Notes under the pieces: model-generated | What the model saw: only the letters and a program-made list of their open reading frames with translations | Told to the model about the DNA's origin: nothing | Database searches by the model: none | Made by a program: the position numbers and the translations under genes | DNA from: Rhododendron vialii | Lineage: Eukaryota > Streptophyta > Magnoliopsida > Ericales > Ericaceae | Direction: 5' to 3' | Assembly (NCBI RefSeq): GCF_030253575.1 | Contig: NC_080557.1 | Coordinates: 48,777,501-48,841,500 of the forward strand | Length of the DNA stretch: 64,000 nucleotides | Part shown: in pieces, positions 1 through 10,046 of the stretch | How the letters are laid out: each line of letters opens with the position of its first letter | Numbering within the stretch: the first letter of the stretch is position 1

Positions 1-506
1 ATCCGTTGACTTTCACCACAAAAGTTTTCAGCCCCATGTTTCTAGCTAATCGACCAACATGTTCTGCAGTTGCTTCAGCTGCATATCTCGAGAGTTTAGG
101 CCCTCCTTTCATTTCTGACAACATTCCAGAGGAAGCTCCGAACTTTTTGTTCCCCTTTGAATCTGTCACTGTGACAAAGGTATTGTTGCGCATCAGCTTT
201 ATATGGACGATATCTGCATTGTGTTCAACACCACATTGAGAAAGTTGAGAACCACCCAAATTGTTCCTCTATCCCCCTCTATTATTCCCCTAACAAAATT
301 CATGGATCTTGTATTCCTTTCTGTTGTCTCAAACTCCTTTTGACTTGAAGAATGTATGGAATTCTTTAAACTGACCGCATTGGGTGGACTAACACTTGCA
401 TTCACTTTCTTACCCAAACTGGCCAATAGTTGAGGTACGACATTGAGGTTGGCAACTGCTTCACTGTTGCTATGAAGATAAGAACTACAATTTAAACCAT
501 CCGGAC
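1..506 (-). CDS. NFD3: mitochondrial ribosomal protein S11 (uS11m), partial, with a frameshift
   Basis: Nuclear gene for the small-subunit protein S11 of the mitochondrial ribosome. Only an internal exon is in the window; the 3' end lies beyond base 1. Reading leftwards from about 235, the frame gives the S11 core with ADIVHIKLMRNNTFVTVTDS, then LSRYAAEATAEHVGRLARNM and a VVKVNG turn that runs off the edge. Upstream, 280-506 encodes the plant-specific N-terminal extension, including RSMNFVRGIIEG, in a different frame. A TTTTTCAG acceptor sits at 507-514, so this is an intron-containing gene copy and not a processed or organellar insertion. The two frames do not join: the S11 frame meets TAG just upstream, and a one-base indel near 262-280, beside a C5/G5 run, would reconcile them. 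This is either a decaying copy or a sequence error. The first exon was not found. The assignment rests on recall of the Arabidopsis NFD3 protein. Confidence 0.68.
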
Positions 507-761
507 CTGAAAAAGCCACAAACATATCGTCATGCCAAGCTGACATGGTTTTATTGGGACATTAGAAATTCTACTATTCCTTTATTGGGACACTGAAAAG
601 GAGTATTTACCACCAGAAAGGCAGACAATAGATTATTAGAAAATCAGCTTTCTAAAATCACTCCATTTTCTTCCATTCTCAATGTTGTCACCTATTTGAT
701 AGAATGAATAGGGTTGTAGCTATATGAGCAAGAATTCCAATCAACTCTACTACGTGCGTCT

Positions 762-969
762 GTGTTAGCTAACCTATTGTTTCCTTTATGCAATCATTTG
801 TCTACACCATCATGTAAGCTATAGTTGATTTATTTCACCATGTTGCGTAATTAGTTCCTGGGTCCGTGTTAGCTAACCTATTGTTTCCTTTATGCAATCA
901 TTTGTCTACACCATCATGTAAGCTATAGTTGATTTATTTCACCATGTTGCGTATTTAGTTCCTGGGTCC
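762..969. repeat. two tandem 104-bp copies
   Basis: The segment starting GTGTTAGCTAACCTATTG at 762 recurs at 866 almost unchanged, and both copies end in TTAGTTCCTGGGTCC. The near-identity indicates a recent duplication. No coding content. Confidence 0.9.
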
Positions 970-1395
970 CAATATACGATTTAATCTGTTAGTTCCTTCC
1001 ATATAGCTACCCCAAGTAAAAAAATAAACGAGCCAAGAGGCCGTTGTTGCAATGACATTAGGAGGTGCACTTAAGGGCTAGTAGAAAAGGAGGTCAGGAG
1101 TTCAACAGTTCAACTCCTCCTCCAAGGTGTGTTAATCTAACTATTCTAACAATATTGACTTTCACCGATAATAAAAAAAGAGTAAATACATAAACGAGGC
1201 AAGGACAAAATGAAAAGGTTACAGCCGCAGGGTTTGTGAGAGACAATATTCAACATGGTAGCATATCTATCCCCATTTGAACTGGGGATTCTTTCGCATA
1301 AACCTGCTACATATAGTGCATTACGTATAGATGTCTCACCCTTCCAATTCTACTAGCATCCCCATAACTCTTAAAACTTTTCTCGAGACCCTAAT

Positions 1396-1571
1396 CCAAA
1401 CTTCACGGGCATTACACTAAATACCCTTTTCCAGCGGTTAACCAGTTAATAATAGTTCAACAGAAATAACATAACTTAAGAAATGAACTTGTGGGGGAAA
1501 TTGGAAGTTCACCATTATAAACTGGTTAACCGCTGGAAAAGGATATTTAGTGTGATGCCCGTGAAGTTTGG
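1396..1571. repeat. foldback element with 57-bp arms
   Basis: Bases 1396-1452 and 1515-1571 are reverse complements with only about three mismatches, separated by a 62-base loop. The outer ends read CCAAACTTCACGGGC and GCCCGTGAAGTTTGG. Part of the right arm is echoed again at about 1581-1602. It looks like a MITE or foldback element, or less likely a hairpin RNA precursor. No clear target duplication is visible. Confidence 0.75.
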
Positions 1572-1762
1572 TCGTAGGGGTGATATTTAGTGTAATGTCC
1601 GGTTTTTGGGTTTTTTTAGGGACCGAACCGGATATTCGGTTTGAGGATATGTAAACGGTAAACCGGAACTGGTTGTGTTTCAATCGGTTTGGCCAGTTCC
1701 GGTCCGATTTTCCGGTTTGGTCGGTTTGCAATTGTGGGCTATGACTGTCTCAGATTATCTGA

Positions 1763-1945
1763 GAGAGAGAGTCACTCACTGTTGCAAATCGATTTGAATC
1801 GATCTGAAATTCGAGCAAACCCTAGAGCTGTAAATCGACCTGAATCGTTCACCATGTTGCAGAGAGAGAAGGTTAGCGAGAGAGAAAGAGAGTCAGAGAG
1901 AGAAGGATAGCAAGAGAGAGTCAGAGAGAGAGAGAGAGAGAGAGT
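1763..1945. repeat. GA-rich imperfect microsatellite
   Basis: Runs of GAGAGA are interrupted by a twice-repeated module containing GAGTCACTCAC and TTGCAAATCG. A telo-box-like AAACCCTAG is embedded near 1817. The open frames here are products of low complexity. Confidence 0.7.
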
Positions 1946-2273
1946 CACTCACATTTGCAAATCGCCATCGCGGTGAAGAGTGAACTGTGAAGCGGCGTGT
2001 GAGAGAAATGAGAGGAGATGAAATCTGAATATTTGGAAAATTTTAACTCCACGCCCACTTACACACCCATATTATGAGTTTGGATGTGTAATTGAGCGCG
2101 GAGGGAGTAAGATTTTCAGGCTCTGTTTGTGGAAAGGTAAGGAAAGGAAAGGACAGTGAAAGAAAAAAGAGAGGGAAAATATGAAGAGAATGAATTACTC
2201 CTATTTTCTCTTGTTTGGTTGTAAAAAGAAAATGAAAAGAAACTATAACAAAAATAAATTTCTCTTGCTTGCT

Positions 2274-2391
2274 TCAGGAGGGAAATGGAAGGAAAAGAAA
2301 AATTAATGGGAGACTTGTCTTTAAATTTTGACTCAGGAGGGAAATGGAAGGAAAAGAAAAATTAATGGGAGACTTGTCTTTAAATTTTGAC
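2274..2391. repeat. two tandem 59-bp copies
   Basis: The segment beginning TCAGGAGGGAAATGGAAGG at 2274 recurs at 2333 without visible change and ends TTTAAATTTTGAC. It is a recent tandem duplication in purine-rich sequence. Confidence 0.9.
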
Positions 2392-3169
2392 GCTCTTGTT
2401 TCTCTCCATTTTCCTATAATTAAGCGTATTCCAGAGCTTTCATTTCTTTTCCTTTTCCTTCCTATTTTCTTTTTCGTTTCCTTAACTAGCAACCAAACAA
2501 CTCGGAATTTTTTTTTGGTACATAAGAGGGCTTAGGCCCTAAGAAACAAAAAACACTTGACGCACTAGCTCTATGAACTCCAAACCATCGCGATCATTGC
2601 GCAAAGCCTCCGTCACTGTTAAGGAATTTTTTTAATTTTCCTTTTTTTTTTTTTTTTCCATTTTCCATAGATACCAAACAAAGTTTGTAGTTATGAATCT
2701 CACTTACCTATGTATCCACTAGGTGTCGAGTTCTATCACTACCACTTGTAATTTTTATGTATATGCATGATACCGGTCCAGTACAGTTTGGTTGGTCCGC
2801 GTGTAAGTCCCCCAAACTGGAAACCGAATTGAAACAGATTTTTTGAATTCTATCAAACCGGACTGATTCTATGTGAAAATAGAAAAAAAATCTGGTTTGG
2901 TCTGGTTTTCTGATTCAGTCGGATTTCCTAACACTCCTAGTTTTCCTTACACCCCTAGTTATTCACCTAAACTTTTTGTCCTAAAAGTTTTTTTGGTATT
3001 TTTTTATTTTGCATAAATTCTTGTTGAATTTTTTGTCGTATTTTTTAGATTAATCATTCGTCTCAACAAGAAAAAATCAGAAAAGTATAAAAATATAGGT
3101 CGATGTTAAAAAAAATTCATATAAGATGACATTTTAGACAAAAAAAAAGACAAATGTTTTGTATTTTTC

Positions 3170-3740
3170 TTTGTTGTTTAGGAGAAATCGTTTAGGAATT
3201 AACCCTAGCACAAGTGACCTTTATTTATATTATATAGAGTGACATTACATGACTCAACTATCTGGTGTGGGATAAAGACTAAATCATGTTCTAACACTTC
3301 CCCTCAAGCTGGAGAATAAATATCATAGAATCCTAGCTTGTTACATAACAACTCTAAACGTGGTTTAAACAATGGTTTGGTAAAAATATTTGCCAACTGA
3401 ACTCCTGTAGACAAGAAGGGAGTAACCAACACACCACCATCTATCTTTTCTCGAACACTGTGACAATCTACTTCAATATGTTTGGTTCTCTAATGAAACA
3501 CTGGATCTAAAGCAATATGTATTGCTGCCTGATTATCACAAAACATTGGAATGGATAATTGCATGCCAAATCCTAACTCCTCGAGCAAAGCTCTCAACCA
3601 TACAACCTCACATGTAGTATGAGCCATGGTTTCATACTCTGCTTCTGCACTAGATCTTGCAACAACAGTTTGTTTTCTGCTCTTTCAAGTAACTAGATTG
3701 CTACCAACAAAAGTATAGTGGCCAGTTGTTGAACAAATGA
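3170..3740 (-). mobile_element. Ty1/copia fragment: RNase H end, polypurine tract and 3' LTR
   Basis: Read on the minus strand, about 3735-3300 encodes the C-terminal RNase H part of a copia polyprotein, with recognisable blocks SSAEAEY, CEVVWLRALLEELGF, DNQAAIHIA and RTKHIEVDCH. Two premature stops interrupt it: one before KSRKQTVVARSS, and one replacing the residue between PVFH and RTKHIE. After the closing stop, a polypurine tract (TTGAGGGGAAG) leads straight into an LTR that starts TGTTAGAACATG at 3296 and runs down to about 3170. The far end of the LTR is not defined. The element is dead and lacks most of its body. The LTR resembles the solo LTR at 35651-35847. Confidence 0.82.
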
Positions 3741-4016
3741 AAAAAGGTGGTGGTGATGGTATGAAATATGAATGCATGTTTCAACTTCAAGTGGCAACAT
3801 GAGATCAAGAGTCAGCTTGGTAGTATTCGACTATTCGTACTCAAACTGTCAAGCGACAGCAATATAGCAACAACTTTAGAATTTGAATGGAGAAGAAAGC
3901 AGAGTATTTCATGACCCTGGAAATTTTGCTATAACAGGTACAGGTATACAGAAATACTATCCACGATGCAAACAAGAAAGACATTCGGCAATATATTCAG
4001 CCCAGCTCCTGCAACT

Positions 4017-7000
4017 TCATGCCTTGGGACATTGCAATACATCCACACTATTGGTGAATTCTCTGCGTTGACGTGCATTTGGGCATATCTCTAAGCAAGG
4101 CTCGTTCAGGGCATTGTCATCTTCAGGCCGGGGAGGCAGCACCCCAAATTTGAACTGTAACTTTGAAAAGCACATGGAAATCAATGACTGTGTTACTAAT
4201 TCTATGGCTGAAGCGGCAAAGTAAAAGATGCTAATTCTTCACTTGGCTTTATATTCCCTTTGAAAAAAAATCCAACGAGGACACCAGTGGAGAGTAAGAG
4301 GGAAAGTTGTTATTTACCAAAAAAAAAAAGAAAGGGAAAGTTGTTTCTAGCTTATGACAGACATGTAGGAGTACTATGCATCTTTCAACAACTGGGGAGC
4401 TGTATGGAAATCTCTTGTCAATAATTGCTCTTTTAAAACAAAACAAAACAAAAAATGCTCATGGGATGTAACAAATGGACAAGGTCTAGATGACCACAAC
4501 AGTATAATTTGAATCTTCACTGCAAGTGTTTGGAACAAGATAAAATGGATCGCTACATGAAGTTCAAATCTAACTTGTTCGGGTTCTGCTAAATATTCTG
4601 ACAAGCAAGTAGGAAATGTTGTACTGGAGACACAAACATTGTTTCCTAGGGTACTTGAAAAACAGAACAGAAAACACAAACTGACAAAATGCAGTTTGGA
4701 ATGAGGATGGTGAAAAAATTATAGTTATATGAAAGCAAAGGAGTCAGAGGTCCTGTTGGTAAATTTGTAATGGCATTGGGAATGATATGGTGGGTAACCA
4801 TGATGGATGAAGCTAAATGTTTCAAGTCATGCAGTTAAGGAGGAGGTAAATTGTAATAACCGCTTTAGAAGGGGGAAAAAGAAGAAAAACAAACAAACAA
4901 CAACAGAACTCATGTAGTTCCTAGTCATTGGGGGTATGGGTGGGGAAGGATTGGAGACAGACCTCACCTTTGGTAATGTGCACATAAATTGAATTGGGTC
5001 TTTAGGCCTACCTTCTCTAATGCCATTTGGCTTTGATTTGGGGGCATGGTTCCGCAGCAAAACAGGTATAGGGGGAAAAAGAAGAAGAAATGTACAAAAA
5101 CTAAAAATACGATGAGTAGACTAGACTGTAAGATTATGTCTTTAAATGATAAATTTCTGTTGGTGACAGATGAATGTTGTATCTCCCAAATGCTTAGGCC
5201 CTACTGCTCGACTAACAAATAGTGTTACCTGACAGCTATAATCGCTGAAATTTGGTTCCATCAGTAAAGGAACACCCATGTAATCCTTGAAGAAAGTCTA
5301 AAAAAACCCAACTTTACAGTGTTAGTACTCAGTTATGATCAAAGCAAAGAACTGATAAGCATACATGCGTGCCTGTTTGGGTGTGTTAGAGAGAGAGGAT
5401 CTGGTTTTCCATATACATACGAAATCATGGATTCACCAGCTATGCCACCCTAATTGCTTTGCAGCACTTCTACCTATAGTATGTCTAGCAGTGTAATTCC
5501 TTGATATATAGTTCCAAAGTCCAAATTTGATAGCAAGTATAATGTCACATGAAGAAAATAGTCCTTATCTGGTTGCTAATACACTTCCTTAAGCCTAATG
5601 GAACTACATTGGTCATTCTTCTCTACAGACATAATGGAGCCTTGGGTATTTGCTGATGGGCGACCTCAAAATTACTAGCATTGCTTTATTTGACATTCCT
5701 ACCTTTCTGCACAATACTGTCATAGTGGCATCACTTAAGTGCCACTCTCACGACTACTGCAAAACTCTTGAGGTGATAAGATGCATACATGTACTTCTCT
5801 AGATGTAAGTTTGGCAAGCACTGACCTGTGTGGGAAGCTTACATGTATTGATGCAAATTCCTACACATTGGCTTTCCTCCAAGTACTTGCATCTTTCTAC
5901 AAACACCTACAATGAAGAGTCAAAATCATGTCAACAAACACAATCTCATAGAAAAGCCTCATAAATCGGATTGTGAGCCTGGTGGTTCAAACCATTACCC
6001 CACTTCTCAAGGAAGATCCATCAGGAAGATCCACATTGTTAACAGCACAAGGGCCCATAAGCCATTGACAAGATAGAGCAGTCACCCTTGCTATAGAAGC
6101 AAGAAAAAATTAAACTACACATAACTTGCAGCATTGGGAAATCAAAACAAAATACCAACTTGGCCGTGAGTACATGAATGATAAACTCACCAACCATGAT
6201 TGCAGCAACTTTCCCTCCTTGAAGAGGAGCTATAAGCATTTGATAAAGCTCTAACAAAAGTGGAGGAAACAGTGCTCTTAAAATGCGAACCTACCACAGG
6301 CCAAAAAAAAAAGTATGAATGATTGGAAGTACCATATCGGATTCAATGGGGAGGAAGATTACACCATGAGACATAAATACAATATTTACAAAATCCTGGA
6401 ATAAATGCACTAATAGAGGTGAAAGAATTGAGGTACTGCGGCTTCTTTGGTTTCAGAGTTACTTCTTCTCATCATGAGACGGTTTGCTACTTCAATTAGT
6501 CCGTCGTATCCAGGCTTCTCTGAATCCCAGCCAACCTCCTGTTAATTTCCCCTTGACAGAAAAAAGGAAACTCAAACCTGTAAGATCAGTCGTGCATCAA
6601 AACTATTACGGTATTACCCAAAATAATAAAGCATCCCCATAACTCACTTTACTTAAAGTAATTATGAGGGAAGTGAAAATGCAAGAAACTGAAACAGCTG
6701 GTGTAAGTTACTCTTCCCTTATCAGATACATCCAATTGTCTAGAATGGGAAGTCGCGAATATAGAAGAACTTCATTAATACAAACCACGTGGCATTCTAC
6801 GTTGGGGACGGGGATAAAGAGAACAGAAGGGTCCGGCTCCTCTCCAGTCCAATGGTTTGGACCGGACGAGACAGTCCAGATAGGGACCGTCTATTGGTAG
6901 ATTCAATGGTTCGGATTTTCTCATACATTTTTACCGGTAACCGATAAAAGTATAACGCTACATCCAACCATTGATTGCAGCAAATGAACGGTCCCGATCA

Positions 7001-7500
7001 GTGATTGGACTATCTCCTCCGGTCCATGTTTTGGAACACGGACCGGAGAGGATAAATTTCTTATCCACCGAACAGTGTTGAAGGAAAGCAAAAACCGTAG
7101 TACGTCTCCCTAGTAATAAGTCGTGAAATGGGATTGACTCACATTTACCATTCTGTTTCGGAACAAGTTAAGGAAGAGGTCATCGAAGATTCCGGGCCTG
7201 TATTTGGGTCTTGAATTATCCGACTCTGTGATTCCAATCTGAGCAATCAGAAAAGGCAATGGATGAAAACAGAACGCCCAAAAGAATAAAAGCAAAGGAG
7301 AATAATTGGATGGAGGAATTGGGCGGAGGGAATAGAAGAAGATAATAAGGGAAGAGGAAGCGTACGGATTCGGATTGATCATTACGGGAACCCAAAGCGC
7401 GGAACCTACAAGGGGAAGTGGTGTTTCGAGGGTGATATTTGAGTGGCCGGAAAGAAGAAGAAGAAGCGAGAGTGAGAGGAGGTGGAAGAACTGAATTCAT
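4017..7500 (-). CDS. D27L1: beta-carotene isomerase, DWARF27-like (D27-LIKE1 type)
   Basis: Plastid carotenoid isomerase of the D27 family, which interconverts trans and cis carotenoids. D27 itself feeds strigolactone synthesis; the LIKE1 branch appears to act on a broader set of isomers. Exons in transcript order: 7500-7366, 7238-7143, 6538-6437, 6290-6191, 6090-5999, 5906-5826, 5297-5229, 4154-4017. All junctions keep phase and give 270 residues, close to the family length. Residues 1-45 look like a Ser/Pro-rich chloroplast transit peptide. Then come YRPGIFDDLFLNLFRNRM (58-75), PGYDGLIEVANRLM, FPPLLLELYQMLIAP and SCQWLMGPC. The Cys-rich C-terminal DUF4033 region holds CKYLEESQCVGICINTCKLP (182-201) and EPCLEICPN. 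For exon 2 I chose the GTGAGT donor (after codon N77) over a GTAAAT 6 nt upstream, because the family has MVxEVGW there. The last intron is about 1.07 kb; intron 2 holds a MITE. Intron 1 boundaries are the least certain. Confidence 0.9.
6834..7055. mobile_element. MITE-like element in intron 2 of the D27-like gene
   Basis: The two ends are inverted repeats of about 45 bases: CTCCTCTCCAGTCC on the left against GGACCGGAGAGG on the right, each followed inward by a GGACCGGA / GACTATCTCC block. An inner GGGACCGT / ACGGTCCC pair extends the symmetry. Length is about 220 bp, with no open frame. No target duplication could be fixed, so the superfamily is open. Confidence 0.5.
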
Positions 7501-9220
7501 TGCTTTGCTCAGTTGCTGCGCTCTCCCCTGGCTGGCTGCATCACTCGAGAGAGTACAACCAGTTATTAAGTTGTACTACTAGTCTACTAGCTATCTTCCT
7601 AAATCGGAAATCCAGTAACAGGAAAAGATAAAATAAAAGGAAAGAATAGTAACCGCCTATGATTAAAAAAAATGCCCCCTAGTGCTTGGCTGTATCTAAT
7701 CTAAGTACTACTATCATCTATCCGATCTTGATCATCATTTCAGTATTGAAGAGATCGCAACTCATATTATTATGCATTGAGTAATTAATCCGTGGTAACA
7801 CACTTTTCTCCACCACATATATACTAACTGCTCACTTTTATGAATCATTTTACGGTTTTTCAATCTCACTTAATATGGCGACAGGACAAATCATTAAGAA
7901 GTAACTTAGAAGGCACTACAATTCTTTCATATCTCTCGTAACCGTACCAAGTATTACCAATAAGTTGTAAAAAATCATTTCCAATATAAGCTGTGAGAAT
8001 CCAAAAAAAATTCCCACCTCGTGAAGATGTGGGAATATTGCGTAGTATATATGGCAATGCCCACCAGCTATTTTTAATCGGGGATTAATCTTTTGAGCCA
8101 CATGGTTAGACTAAGGGTTAGCAGATCAGCTGACGCGAGTCGTTACAAGTGGTATATATTGCATTATAAGTGGAGGAGAACCCCAAAAAGAACTTTCACA
8201 TCAGGACAATGTGGGATTCAGTGGGAATATTGTGTAGTATGCATAGCTATGCCCACCAGTTAAACGTTTTGAGCCACATCGTTAGGCTAAAAGTTAGCAA
8301 GTCAACTCGTGCAGGCTACTGTACAATGCATTACCAATTCAGAGGAAAATACAACAATTTCCCAGTTTACCATCTTCTTTTATGCAAAATGCAATACCAT
8401 CCATGGCCTCCAAAGGGCAGGAATTTGGTGTAATATCAGAAGATTCAGAAGGGCAATGAGACAAAACTGGCCTTGCAAATCTCTCTGCATGCCCTTTCTT
8501 CTCGCAGGTCACATACACACAACTTCGCCAATAATTGGATTTTCCAACCACGCAACATCCAACCCCTGCCAATGTTCTAAATGCAGAGAACACAGTTAAC
8601 TGGGCTTTTTTAAGTTTTCTGGACCCTATGAAAGATTGGATTTTCCACAAGTTCTTTGGCAACAAATCGTCACACATCATGGCCCTTGATTGCATTGCCA
8701 AATAAACATCATAGAGATTGCTTAATCAATTTTCTGTATGACATTACCACATCAATGAAACCATATTTTCTTGTTCCAACATGAAGTTGACATTTTGAGT
8801 ATACTCGTGTTGGTTAAACAGGGAAGGATGCCAATCACAACCAATGTGACAACGTAAAAAGGTAATAAAATAAAATTAGTTACAAACCATTTCAGAGATG
8901 GATTAGGATTAGTATCATTCTGTCGTGCCTGGAACCATGATCCCAGGAGAGTGTAATTGCATCCAGTTGCTGGATTCCAGTACAAAACAACTACTTATCA
9001 CCAAAATTTGAACAAAAATCCATAATACAAATAGGATTGGCAACCTCAGGGTATGACAACAACAGCTAACGTTGTAATAATTCCAGGGACTTCAATCCAA
9101 ATGCCACAACACCCCAGAAGAAAAGCTAATGGAAAAGTCCCCATAAAGTGATTGCTTGGTGATTCTCAGGACTTCTGTCAAGGTGAGGAAAATTATGCAA
9201 TCGAACTGGCAAGGCATCGT
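7501..9220. other. spacer between the D27-like and cyclophilin genes
   Basis: It contains the D27-like promoter side and the cyclophilin 3' flank. About 7990-8125 and 8175-8320 are two diverged copies of one sequence (shared GTGGGAATATTG at 8029 and 8221, then GCCCACCAG and TTTTGAGCCACAT), offset by about 192 bases. They look like degenerate LTR or MITE pieces. An unrecognised 118-codon minus-strand frame lies at 8339-8695. Confidence 0.5.
8339..8695 (-). other. unrecognised open frame, 118 codons
   Basis: An ATG at 8695 opens a frame that closes at 8339 with seven or more cysteines, including GVGCCVVG and a C-terminal GNCCIFL. I recognise no family. It may be a genuine short gene, a fragment of an older gene, or part of the 3' flank of the cyclophilin transcript, which runs in the same direction. 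There is no supporting promoter or splice evidence. Confidence 0.15.
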
Positions 9221-9961
9221 CTAAACCTTCTGTTTCAAAGAAACGTTGATTATTCCTATCGAGGACTTAGGTCGATAATGTTCATCCGTATCCACCTCTT
9301 CAATTTCCTGGCAAGCACATTGCAGGACAAACATTCAAATTGTAAGTCTAATAAAGGATCCTGTAAAATAAATGCACAAAGCAACTAGACACTAAAAGCA
9401 TGTACATCCACTCCACCAGATGTCCTATGAATAGGATATAAAATTACTTAAAAAAGACAATATGAACAATACTTCTAGGTTAAAATCCCAAGAGGCCCCT
9501 AAAGTATGCTTTCTCTGTGAGTCTGTAACTTTGGTCCCAAACTTACTGATTCTTTTCCCTTTAGTGCCAAAGTCTATAATTTGCGTCTGAGTAGTCCAAC
9601 CATTAATTTGCATCTGGTAAGGGACCTCACTAGCTTAGCCAGCTAGCACCTCAGATTTGACAAATAAAAGATTGATGACATCCAGCCAGGCATATGATGG
9701 TGGCTCCTCTTTACTAATAGATCTGCCAGCTGCTATAAAGTATAAACCCAAAATAACATAAGAAACAGAATCTTAGCCACCCTTTCCAGATCAGACTTTT
9801 GGCAAGTGCTCTTAAACAGCACCAGAAGTCCACAAGAAGCTGTTTGGATTGCAACATCATGCTTCCATGGTCTCATTAGTCATTACAGTTGGCTCCTCAA
9901 TACTATGATAGAAACTCTCATTTCTACCCCTAGTACGAAACTACTTGAAGGGAACTATCAC

Positions 9962-10046
<85 letters not shown>

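Larger units (their letters stand above)
547..3169. other. intergenic, repeat-rich, no gene recognised
   Basis: No convincing coding exon is seen. The stretch holds a 104-bp direct duplication, a long-armed hairpin, GA-rich simple sequence, a 59-bp direct duplication and CCGGTTTGG-type degenerate repeats (about 1615-1735 and 2770-2935). The missing first exon of the S11 gene should lie here or beyond, but I could not identify it. Confidence 0.6.

Noticed and set aside
1-506. Organellar DNA insertion as the source of the S11 sequence
   Set aside because: The plant nuclear-type N-terminal extension and an intron acceptor at 507-514 indicate a nuclear intron-containing gene.
4827-5060. Minus-strand frame in the D27-like gene taken as its last exon
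   Set aside because: It does not match the family. The true last exon, encoding FKFGVLPPRPEDD and EPCLEICPN, lies at 4017-4154.
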